Under the pieces are notes generated by a model, which saw only the letters and a program-made list of their open reading frames with translations, did not search any database and had not been told where the DNA came from. Below, one piece after another: positions 1-6,363 of a stretch of DNA of 18,661 nucleotides. Source of the DNA: Thermoleophilia bacterium (GTDB lineage: Bacteria > Actinomycetota > Thermoleophilia > Gaiellales > Gaiellaceae); the NCBI GenBank assembly GCA_014534415.1, contig JACVRM010000029.1, positions 1-18,661 on the forward strand, read 5' to 3'. The position numbers and the translations under genes are program-made. Numbering within the stretch: the stretch's first letter is position 1; every line of letters starts with the position of its first letter.

Positions 1-261
1 CGGGTTCGGAAAGCGCCCGCTCTGCGACTCGGCGACGTTCACGACCACTCGCACCCCCGCCTCCAGGAGCTCCTCGGCCGAGACACGGTCGAGGTCGGCG
101 TGGTCGACGATCGCGATGTCGCCAGGCTGGAGGCGGCGGACCAGGTGCTTCGTGCGGCGGTCGAGGCGAGCCGGCGCGGTGTGCTCCACGAAGTCGCCTC
201 GCCCGTCGCTGCGGCGCCCGAATGCGCGGGTGGGACGCCGCTCGGTGCGGATTGATCGCAT
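1..261 (-). CDS. steA: SteA-like protein, N-terminal part (runs off left edge)
   Basis: Reading leftward from ATG at 261 gives 87 codons open to the window edge. After a basic, variable start of about 30 residues comes RLDRRTKHLVRRLQPGDIAI, then VDHADLDRVSAEEL, and later VNVAESQSGRFPN. I recognise this as the conserved N-terminus of the SteA family (thiamine-pyrophosphokinase-like fold; in Corynebacterium linked with SteB to the division septum). In actinobacteria this gene commonly follows recN. Here its start lies 3 bases beyond the recN stop (TAG, 267-265), so the two are probably co-transcribed and translationally coupled. The C-terminal part, including any membrane segment, is outside the window. 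Family assignment is from remembered motifs; the cellular role is known only from a few actinobacteria. Confidence 0.82.
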   Translation of the reverse strand, partial: MRSIRTERRPTRAFGRRSDGRGDFVEHTAPARLDRRTKHLVRRLQPGDIAIVDHADLDRVSAEELLEAGVRVVVNVAESQSGRFPNP

Positions 262-264
262 TGG

Positions 265-1893
265 CTAGCCGGCGCTTGCCTGCGAGACGAGCTCGAGAAA
301 CTCGCGGCCTCCGAGCATACGCTCAATCTCGCCGCGCCGCTCGTCGGCCGCGAGCGGCTGGATGCGCGTGTGCGTCGGGTCGCCCGGCACCTTCTCGACG
401 CGGAAGTGGCGCTCGGCGCGGCTCGCGATCTGCGGGAGGTGGGTGATCGTGATCACCTGCCCGTGGCCGGCAAGCTCCTCGAGCAGCGCGGCGACCGCGT
501 GCGCTGTGCGGCCGCCGATCCCGGCATCGATCTCGTCGAAGACCATCGTCTCGCCGCCCGCGACCGCCGCGATGGCGAGCGCGATGCGCGAGAGCTCGCC
601 GCCCGACGCCGTCTCGGCGACCGGCGCCCGCGGCAGGCCCGCGTTCGGGCGGATCAGGAACGAGACGGCGTCGGCGCCGGCCGGCCCGGGTTCCGCCTCG
701 CGTAGCTCGGCGGCGAACTCGCCCGCGCCGAGGCCGAGCGAGGCGAGCCGCTCGGAGACCGCGGCGGCGAACGCGTCGGCGGCGGCGCGGCGCGTGCCCC
801 GCAGCTCGGCAAGGAGCGCGTCGACGCGAGCCTGCGCCTCCGCGAGCGCACGTTGCGCGGCCGCGTCCGGATCGTCGCCGGCCTCGAGCGCGCCGAGCTC
901 CGCGCGTGCGGCGGCGGCGCGCTCGACGAGCTCGTCGTACGTCGCATAGCCGTAGCGCCGTTTCGCGGCGGCGATCGCGTCGAGGCGTGCTTCGACCTCG
1001 TCAAGACGGCCCGGTTCCGCGTCGAGCGTCGCGATGAAGGCGCGCAGCTCGAGCGCCGCCTCGCGTACGCGGACGTCGGCGTCCCGGAGCTCCTCGGCGA
1101 CGCGTCCGAGTTCGGGTGCCAAGCGCTCGAGCGGTGCGAGTGCGCTCTCGGCCTGCCCGAGCAGGGCGCCGGCTCCTTCGCCGTCCTCCGGCGCGAGCGC
1201 CTCGGCGGCGGCAGCCGCGCCGTGCCCCAGCTCGGCCACGTGGCGGAGCCGCTCGCGCTCGGCGCGCAGCGCGTCCTCCGCACCCCGCTCCAGGTCAGCG
1301 GCGTCCTCGACGAGCGCGCGGAGCTCGGCTAGGCGCTCCTCGGCGCGCGCCGACTCGCGCTCTGCCTCGTCCGAGCGACGTCGCGCCGCCGTCAGGTCGC
1401 GCCACGCCGTGCGCAGCGCAGCACGCAGCGCCGTCGCGCCGGCGAACGCGTCGAGCACGTCGAGCTGGTACGACGGGCGCGCGAGCCGCCGCTGCTCGAA
1501 CTGACCGGACATCGCCACGAGACGCTCGGCCGCGGCGGCGACGTCCTCGCGGGGCAGGCTGCGCCCCCAGGCGTACGCACGCGTGCGGCCGTCCGAGAAG
1601 ACGCGCCGCGCGAGCACCAGCGTGTCTTCGCCCGCCGGCCGCAGCTCGTTCAGCGCGTCGAGCTCGTCCAGGGCCGCGTCCGCGAGGTCGAGCTCCGCCT
1701 CGACGTACGCCTCCTCGCCCGCCGCGCCGACCACACCGGCCTCGGCCCGCGCGCCGAGCAGCAGCCCGAGCGCCTGGGCGAGGATCGTCTTGCCGGCGCC
1801 GGTCTCGCCCGTAATGGCGTTCAGACCCGGCGCGAAGGAAAGCTCTGCCTCCTGGACGAGCACGAGGTTCTCGATGCGCAGGCTACGAAGCAA
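265..1893 (-). CDS. recN: DNA repair protein RecN
   Basis: SMC-like ATPase of recombinational double-strand-break repair, cytoplasmic and nucleoid-associated. It has 542 residues, close to the family's usual 550. Walker A is GETGAGKT (29-36). A long Ala/Glu/Arg-rich coiled coil fills roughly residues 150-380. The ABC signature SGGELSRI begins at 430, and Walker B MVFDE (450-454) continues into IDAGIGG. The H-loop region reads TITHLPQIAS. The usual HGQHEH segment is SGQFEQ here, a mild variant. The frame is open further upstream, but homology begins at LRIENLVL, so I place the start at TTG 1893 (MLRSLRIENL), which overlaps the 3' end of nadK by 11 bases. A CGAGAG stretch just upstream may act as ribosome binding site. 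It lies last but one in the leftward cluster, before steA. Confidence 0.95.
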   Translation of the reverse strand: MLRSLRIENLVLVQEAELSFAPGLNAITGETGAGKTILAQALGLLLGARAEAGVVGAAGEEAYVEAELDLADAALDELDALNELRPAGEDTLVLARRVFSDGRTRAYAWGRSLPREDVAAAAERLVAMSGQFEQRRLARPSYQLDVLDAFAGATALRAALRTAWRDLTAARRRSDEAERESARAEERLAELRALVEDAADLERGAEDALRAERERLRHVAELGHGAAAAAEALAPEDGEGAGALLGQAESALAPLERLAPELGRVAEELRDADVRVREAALELRAFIATLDAEPGRLDEVEARLDAIAAAKRRYGYATYDELVERAAAARAELGALEAGDDPDAAAQRALAEAQARVDALLAELRGTRRAAADAFAAAVSERLASLGLGAGEFAAELREAEPGPAGADAVSFLIRPNAGLPRAPVAETASGGELSRIALAIAAVAGGETMVFDEIDAGIGGRTAHAVAALLEELAGHGQVITITHLPQIASRAERHFRVEKVPGDPTHTRIQPLAADERRGEIERMLGGREFLELVSQASAG

Positions 1894-2662
1894 ACGTCTC
1901 TCGATAGCGTCGGAAGAACATCGATTCGGGCAGCGTGGCGAGCCGGCTGCGCTGGTCGCCGAGACGGACGCGCAGCGCCCCGCCGGCGTCGACCTCCCCG
2001 ACCGCATGCCCGTCGACGAGCACCGTGGCGGGCACGTCGGACGTCCGGTTGCGGATCACGACGGCGGTACCGCGGCCGACCACGAGCGGCCTGGCGTGCA
2101 GCGAGTGCGGTGCGATGAAGGTGACCGCCATGGCGTCCAGCCCCCAGGCGAGCACCGGCCCCCCGTTCGAGAGGTTGTACGCCGTGGAGCCCGACGGCGT
2201 CGAGCAGATCACGCCGTCGCAGGCGAGCGTGCCGAAGTCCTCGCCGCCCACCTCCCAGCCCAGCTCGACCATCCTGCCGAGCGTCGCGGAGTGAGCAACC
2301 ACGTCGTTGACGGCGGTGCAGGGGCCTCCCGACACGTCGGCCTCGAGCGTCGGCAGCTCGAAGACGCGGAACTCGCCGGCGAACGCGCGCGCCAGGCCCG
2401 CCTCGAGCTCCTCGGCGGCGACCGACGCGAGGAACCCGACGCGGCCGAAGTTCACCCCGATCACCGGCACGCCCGTGCCGAGGAACTGCGCGAGCGCCCG
2501 CAGCATCGTCCCGTCGCCGCCCAGCACGACGGCGAGATCGACGGACGCGTGGTCGTCGTCCACGAGCTCGACGCCGGCTGACCGCGCAACCGCCTGGAGG
2601 CGCTCGGCCGCACCGGGGATCGTCTCGGCTTTGCCGTGCCGGACGACCGCCGCGCGCCTCAC
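1883..2662 (-). CDS. nadK: NAD kinase
   Basis: ATP- or polyphosphate-dependent phosphorylation of NAD to NADP, a cytosolic enzyme. It has 259 residues from GTG at 2662. The diagnostic GGDGT motif is at 48-52 (catalytic Asp in this motif), followed by GVNFGRVGFLA (69-79). NDVVAHS (119-125) is the substrate-binding NE/D region, and the glycine-rich motif is TPSGSTAYNLSNGGP (155-169), where most NadKs read TPTGSTAY. An upstream extension to 2752 would overlap tlyA and has no homology, so GTG 2662 is preferred; it sits 4 bases after the tlyA stop. Its stop (1885-1883) overlaps recN. The tlyA-nadK-recN order is typical of actinobacteria. Function is secure from the motifs. Confidence 0.95.
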   Translation of the reverse strand: MRRAAVVRHGKAETIPGAAERLQAVARSAGVELVDDDHASVDLAVVLGGDGTMLRALAQFLGTGVPVIGVNFGRVGFLASVAAEELEAGLARAFAGEFRVFELPTLEADVSGGPCTAVNDVVAHSATLGRMVELGWEVGGEDFGTLACDGVICSTPSGSTAYNLSNGGPVLAWGLDAMAVTFIAPHSLHARPLVVGRGTAVVIRNRTSDVPATVLVDGHAVGEVDAGGALRVRLGDQRSRLATLPESMFFRRYRETFAS

Positions 2663-2666
2663 GGCG

Positions 2667-3431
2667 CTACTCGACTGCGGCGTCGATCCAGTGGTCGAGC
2701 TCATGGGGAAGGCGCGGGCTGCGCCGGTGGACGAGATGCAGGAAGATCTCACGGTTGCCCTTGGGCCCAGGCACGCCGGAGTCGGCCACGCCCGCGGTCT
2801 CCGCGTCCCACGCGAGGGCGGCCTCGGCGAGCTCGCGGACGACGCGGCGCCGCACGGCGGGGTCGCGCACGACGCCGCCCCTGCCCACGTCCTCCCGGCC
2901 CGCCTCGAATTGCGGCTTGACCAGGACGAGCGCCTGCCAGCCGGGTGCCGCCAGCGCGAGCGCCGGCGGCAGCGCGAGTCGAACGCTGATGAAGGAGACG
3001 TCGCACGTGACGAGCGCGGGCGCGAAGGGAAGCTCTCTGAGCAGCCGTACGTTGACGCGGTCCAGCACGGTCACGCGCGGATCCTCGCGGAGCCTGGCGT
3101 GCAGCTGCCCGTGACCGACGTCGAGCGCGATGACGCGCGCGGCGCCCCGCTGGAGCAGCGCGTCGGTGAAGCCACCCGTCGACGCGCCCACGTCGAGGCA
3201 GTCGAGGCCGCGCGGATCCACACGGAGGCGCTCGAGCGCGTTCGCGAGCTTCTCGCCCGCTCGCGAGACGAAGGGCGGCGGCGACTCGACCGCCAGGCGT
3301 GCCGTCTCGTCGACCTGCTGGCCGGCCTTCGAGAAGCCCGGCACCCGTCCGGCCATCACGAGCGCCTGCGCCTGCGCACGGGAGTCGGCGAGTCCCCGCT
3401 CCACCAGGAGCACATCGAGCCGCTTCTTCAC
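2667..3431 (-). CDS. tlyA: TlyA-type rRNA 2'-O-methyltransferase
   Basis: The TlyA family 2'-O-methylates cytidines of 16S and 23S rRNA (C1409 and C1920 in mycobacteria) using SAM; loss causes capreomycin resistance there. Some relatives have been called haemolysins. The 254 residues match the family size. An S4 RNA-binding domain (about 1-60, opening KKRLDVLLVERGLADSR) is followed by an FtsJ-like Rossmann methyltransferase. SAM motif I is CLDVGASTGGFTDALL (78-93), then ALDVGHGQL (102-110), VTCDVSFIS (141-149) and VKPQFEAGRED (171-181), supplying the expected Lys and Asp residues. The start is GTG 3431. There is no good Shine-Dalgarno, but a TAACCT hexamer lies 7 bases upstream. The next gene upstream, ispA, ends 66 bases away; dxs, usual between these two in other bacteria, is absent. 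Confidence 0.94.
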   Translation of the reverse strand: MKKRLDVLLVERGLADSRAQAQALVMAGRVPGFSKAGQQVDETARLAVESPPPFVSRAGEKLANALERLRVDPRGLDCLDVGASTGGFTDALLQRGAARVIALDVGHGQLHARLREDPRVTVLDRVNVRLLRELPFAPALVTCDVSFISVRLALPPALALAAPGWQALVLVKPQFEAGREDVGRGGVVRDPAVRRRVVRELAEAALAWDAETAGVADSGVPGPKGNREIFLHLVHRRSPRLPHELDHWIDAAVE

Positions 3432-3438
3432 GGCCGGA

Positions 3439-3444
3439 AGGTTA
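3439..3444 (-). promoter_or_regulatory. Candidate -10 hexamer for leaderless tlyA
   Basis: TAACCT reads on the minus strand, ending 7 bases before the tlyA GTG start, which has no purine-rich ribosome binding site. A -10 box here would place transcription start at the GTG itself. No convincing -35 is visible. It lies in the 66-base ispA-tlyA gap, so an internal promoter is plausible but unproven. Confidence 0.35.
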
Positions 3445-3497
3445 GGTCGCGCGGCGGCGCGCCTGCCGCTCGCGTGGCCCGTCGACGCACTTTCGGC

Positions 3498-4274
3498 TCA
3501 TCCGGCCTGCCGAGCGAGGTCCTCGAGCAGCGTCGCGACGACGGCCGTCTCGGCGTGTACGCGGGACAGCGCCTCGCGGGCCTGGTGCGCCTGCCCTCGG
3601 GCCAGCTCGCGCGCGGCCTCCTCGCCGTGCTCGAGCACCGCGCCGTCGCCGTCGTGCAGGTCGTCGACGAGCTGGAAGAGGCGCCCGAACGCGTCGGCGA
3701 AGTCCCGCCACGAGACCTGCTCGGCGGGGTCGACGTCCGCCAGCGAGAGCGCGCAGCCGATCGCGGCGCCGTACAGGCGCGCCGACTTGAGCCGGTGCAG
3801 GTCGAGCAGGTCGACATCCGCACGTGTCACGTCGAGGTACTGGCCGCCGATCATCTCGAGCGTCGCGCGGGCGAGCTCGCGGGTCGGGGCGGCGCTCTCG
3901 TACGACGCGGTCAGCTCGAATGCCTGGGCGAGCAGGGCGTCGCCCGCGAGGATCGCGACCGCCTCGCCGAAGCGGACGTGCGCGCTCGGGCTGCCACGTC
4001 GGGTCGCGTCGTCGTCGAGTGCCGGCAGATCGTCGTGGACGAGCGAGAACGTGTGCACCAGCTCGACGGCGGCCGCCGCGGGGAGGAGCTCACGCGGCTC
4101 GACGCCGACGGCCTCGCCGACGGCCAGGCACAGGACGGGCCGCAGCCGCTTCCCGCCCGCTGCGACCGGGTAGCGCATCGCGTCGTCGAGCCCGGGCGCC
4201 TCGGGCGTCGCGTGCAGGGGCAGCCGCGCGAGGTATTCCTCGAACAGCTCGCGCAGCTCGTCAGGCGCCTGCAT
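3498..4274 (-). CDS. ispA: Short-chain polyprenyl diphosphate synthase (IspA-like)
   Basis: Condenses IPP with allylic diphosphates to make farnesyl (possibly geranylgeranyl) diphosphate for isoprenoids. Visible motifs are GGKRLRP (40-46), the first Asp-rich motif DDLPALDDD (81-89) with the two-residue insertion typical of bacterial FPP synthases and Phe at position -5, GGQYLDV (143-149), LKSARLYGA (162-170) and the second Asp-rich motif DDLHD (204-208). ATG 4274 is chosen over an upstream GTG (4292) because AGGAGG lies 8 bases before it. The protein has 258 residues against about 290-300 for IspA. The shortage is after the second Asp-rich motif, where the usual GKxTY segment with its diphosphate-binding Lys is not recognisable. 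The start overlaps the preceding small gene by 14 bases. Family is sure, chain length inferred. Confidence 0.88.
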   Translation of the reverse strand: MQAPDELRELFEEYLARLPLHATPEAPGLDDAMRYPVAAGGKRLRPVLCLAVGEAVGVEPRELLPAAAAVELVHTFSLVHDDLPALDDDATRRGSPSAHVRFGEAVAILAGDALLAQAFELTASYESAAPTRELARATLEMIGGQYLDVTRADVDLLDLHRLKSARLYGAAIGCALSLADVDPAEQVSWRDFADAFGRLFQLVDDLHDGDGAVLEHGEEAARELARGQAHQAREALSRVHAETAVVATLLEDLARQAG

Positions 4275-4452
4275 CGGCCGCCCTCCTGGCACGCGTCAGC
4301 TCCGCCTCGACGTCCCTCGCGATCTCCTGCAGCTCTGTGAGCGTCTCGATGGCGGCCTCGGGATCATCGGTTGCTTCGAGGCGCGCGCGCGCCGCCTCGA
4401 GACGCTCGAGCAGCTGCTCGACCCGGGCGAGCGACTCCTCGGCTGCGCTCAC
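4261..4452 (-). CDS. Short coiled-coil protein in the xseB position (XseB-like?)
   Basis: A 63-residue, Ala/Glu/Arg/Leu-rich, wholly helical protein with heptad-like leucines (EQLLERLEAARARLE, residues 12-26, then a short TDDPEAA turn and a second helix). It starts at GTG 4452 behind a strong ribosome binding site (GGGAGGTGA) and overlaps ispA by 14 bases, which supports a real gene. Position between nusB and ispA is where exonuclease VII small subunit (xseB) usually lies, and a two-helix hairpin of this size fits XseB. However, the hallmark LExGxLxLEExLxLYExG pattern is not present, and no xseA is next to it. I therefore call it XseB-like by position and size only; an unrelated small helical protein is equally possible. 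Confidence 0.72.
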   Translation of the reverse strand: MSAAEESLARVEQLLERLEAARARLEATDDPEAAIETLTELQEIARDVEAELTRARRAADAGA

Positions 4453-4496
4453 CGCTCACCTCCCGCGCCGTCGCCCGCGCCCGGACGGTGGAGCGC

Positions 4497-4592
4497 TCGG
4501 CACACAGTCGGTACGAAGGACAGGGCTCCGTCAGGCGGGCCACCCTCGCCGTGCGGGCCATTTCTCGGGGACTGTCCCCGACGGTGTGCCGA
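4497..4592. repeat. REP-like inverted repeat pair in the nusB-xseB gap
   Basis: The 163-base gap between nusB and the small helical gene holds an inverted repeat with 14 of 15 matching bases: TCGGCACACAGTCGG at 4497-4511 and, reversed, CCGACGGTGTGCCGA at 4578-4592. Inside the right arm is a perfect palindrome TCGGGGA-CTG-TCCCCGA (4565-4581). A weaker GGACAGGG element (4518-4525) sits next to the left arm. The organisation, two diverged copies in opposite orientation with a GGGGACTGTCCCC core, resembles REP/BIME elements mobilised by REP-associated tyrosine transposases. It could also fold in the nusB-downstream RNA and act as an attenuator or processing site; no T-run follows, so a classical terminator is unlikely. 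Confidence 0.6.
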
Positions 4593-4615
4593 AAGCGTGA
4601 CGGTTCGTCCACAGG

Positions 4616-4996
4616 TCACGCTGCCTCCTCCTCGCGTGCGATCCGGCCCAGGATGCCGTTCACGAGCTTCGCCGCGTCGGCCGTCGCGTAGCGCTTGGCG
4701 AGCGCGACCGCCTCGGCGATCGCGACCTCGCGCGGCACGCTGCCCTCGTCGAGCTCGTGGATCGCCATGCGTAGGACGTTCCGCTCTACCGCGCCCAGCC
4801 GGTCGGCCGTCCAGCCCTCGGCCGCCGCCGTGATCCGCTGGTCGAGCGTTTCCGTGCGCTCGGCGACCGCCCCCGCGAGCTCGCGAGCGAAGGCGTCGAT
4901 CTCGCCGAGGTACAGCGACCCAAGCGGCCGCCCCGTCACGTCCCACTGATACAGCAGGACAAGCGCCGTGCGCCGCGCCTGGCGCCTGCTCCCCAT
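4616..4996 (-). CDS. nusB: Transcription antitermination protein NusB
   Basis: NusB binds boxA RNA with NusE/S10 in antitermination complexes on rRNA operons. The 126-residue protein is of normal size and all alpha-helical. Conserved segments are RRQARRTALVLLYQWD (4-19), ADRLGAVERNVLRMAIHEL (75-93 approximately), VPREVAIAEAVALAKRYA and the C-terminal AKLVNGILGRI, in which the usual Phe-Val-Asn is Leu-Val-Asn. The frame is open upstream to 5188 but that part overlaps accC without homology. ATG 4996 shares one base with the accC stop (TGATG), a strong sign of translational coupling. Downstream lies a REP-like repeat instead of xseA. Confidence 0.94.
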   Translation of the reverse strand: MGSRRQARRTALVLLYQWDVTGRPLGSLYLGEIDAFARELAGAVAERTETLDQRITAAAEGWTADRLGAVERNVLRMAIHELDEGSVPREVAIAEAVALAKRYATADAAKLVNGILGRIAREEEAA

Positions 4997-6354
4997 CAGC
5001 GGCCCGCCAGCGCAGGCAGCCGGCCGGCCGCCTCCTCGAGGTACGCCGTCGAATAGCGGCCGGTCGAGAACTCCTCGCTGCGCAGGACGTCCCTGGCCGC
5101 AGCCGCCGTCGTGGAGACGCCCTCGACGTCGAGCTCTCCGAGTGCCCGCAGGCAGCGAGCGATGGCGCTCGGACGGTCGGCGTCCCACACGATCACCTTT
5201 GCGAGCAGCGAGTCGTAGTACGGCGGCACGACCGACCCCGCCTCCACGTGGGTGTCGACGCGCACGCCCGGCCCGAGCGGCGGCCGGAAACGCTCGATCC
5301 GCCCGGGCGTCGGCAGGAAGTCACGAGCCGGATCCTCGGCGTTGATGCGCACCTCGAGCGCGTGCCCGTATCGCCGGGCGCGGCCTGTCGTGACGAGCCG
5401 CTCCCCGGCGGCCACGCGCAGCTGCTCGCGCACGATGTCGATCCCGGTCACGAGCTCGGAGACGGGGTGCTCGACCTGCAGGCGCGCGTTCAGCTCGATG
5501 AAGTAGAACGACCCGTCCGGGTCGAGCAGGAACTCGAACGTGCCGGCGTTGCGGTAGCCGAGCCGCAGGCACGCGCGTTCGGCCGCCGCCTCCATCTCCT
5601 CGCGTAGCGCGGGGGTGAGCGCCGGCGACGGTGACTCCTCGATCAGCTTCTGGTGGCGGCGCTGGATGGAGCATTCGCGTTCGCCGAGGGTGAGGACGCT
5701 GCCGTGGGAGTCGCCGAGCACCTGGATCTCGACGTGGCGCGCCGGCGCGACGAGCTTCTCGACGTAGACGTTGCCGTCGCCGAACGCCGCCTCCGCCTCC
5801 CCGCTCGCGAGCGCGTACGCGTTTGGCAGCTCGTCGAGTGAGTCGACCCGGCGCATGCCGCGCCCTCCGCCGCCCGCGACCGCCTTGAGCAGCACCGGGT
5901 AGCCGACCTCCGCCGCACTCGCCCGAGCCTCCGCTTCGCCCACGGCGCCGAGGCTCCCCGGCACGAGCGGCACGCCGGCCGCCTGCATCTCCTGCTTGGC
6001 GACCACCTTGTCGCCCATGCGCGCCATCGTGTCCGGCTCGGGGCCGACGAAGACGAGCTCGTTGTCCGCGCACGCCTCTGCGAACGCCGGGTTCTCGGCG
6101 AGGAAGCCCCAGCCGGGATGCACGGCCTCGCAGCCGGTCGTCACCCCCGCGGCCACGAGCGACGGGATGTTCAGGTAGCTGCGCGCGGCGGGCGCCGGTC
6201 CAACGCAGACCGCGCGGTCGGCCAGACGCACGTGCAATGCGCCGGCGTCGGCAGTCGAGTAGACGGCGACGGCCTCGACCCCGAGCTCGTGCAGCGCGCG
6301 GATGACGCGCACGGCGACCTCGCCGCGGTTCGCAATCAGGACACGAGAGAACAC
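4996..6354 (-). CDS. accC: Biotin carboxylase subunit of acetyl-CoA carboxylase
   Basis: Carboxylates the biotin on the carrier protein using ATP and bicarbonate, the first half-reaction of acetyl-CoA carboxylase (or a related acyl-CoA/pyruvate carboxylase). It has 452 residues, the usual length for a stand-alone subunit. The N-terminal motif is RVLIANRGEVAVRVIRA (4-20), then EAVHPGWGFLAENPAF (76-91). The ATP-grasp glycine loop is GGGGRGM (161-167), HQK is at 234-236, the metal/bicarbonate site is FIELNARLQVEHPVSE (285-300) and the C-terminal domain has GHALEVRINAEDP. Start GTG 6354 lies 9 bases after the accB-fusion stop, so the two are one transcription unit. No carboxyltransferase subunits (accA/accD or pccB type) are in the window. 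Confidence 0.94.
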   Translation of the reverse strand: MFSRVLIANRGEVAVRVIRALHELGVEAVAVYSTADAGALHVRLADRAVCVGPAPAARSYLNIPSLVAAGVTTGCEAVHPGWGFLAENPAFAEACADNELVFVGPEPDTMARMGDKVVAKQEMQAAGVPLVPGSLGAVGEAEARASAAEVGYPVLLKAVAGGGGRGMRRVDSLDELPNAYALASGEAEAAFGDGNVYVEKLVAPARHVEIQVLGDSHGSVLTLGERECSIQRRHQKLIEESPSPALTPALREEMEAAAERACLRLGYRNAGTFEFLLDPDGSFYFIELNARLQVEHPVSELVTGIDIVREQLRVAAGERLVTTGRARRYGHALEVRINAEDPARDFLPTPGRIERFRPPLGPGVRVDTHVEAGSVVPPYYDSLLAKVIVWDADRPSAIARCLRALGELDVEGVSTTAAAARDVLRSEEFSTGRYSTAYLEEAAGRLPALAGR

Positions 6355-6363
6355 GCCGGCGAG

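Noticed and set aside
2307..4340. 677-codon plus-strand open frame opposite nadK, tlyA and ispA
   Set aside because: Its translation is low-complexity Arg/Ala/Glu-rich with no recognisable motif, while three proteins with clear catalytic motifs lie on the other strand. Long antisense frames are expected at this GC content.
4565..4581. Palindrome read as a classical rho-independent terminator of nusB
   Set aside because: The stem is good, but no T-run follows on the minus strand and genes continue in the same direction; REP-like repeat or RNA processing site fits better.
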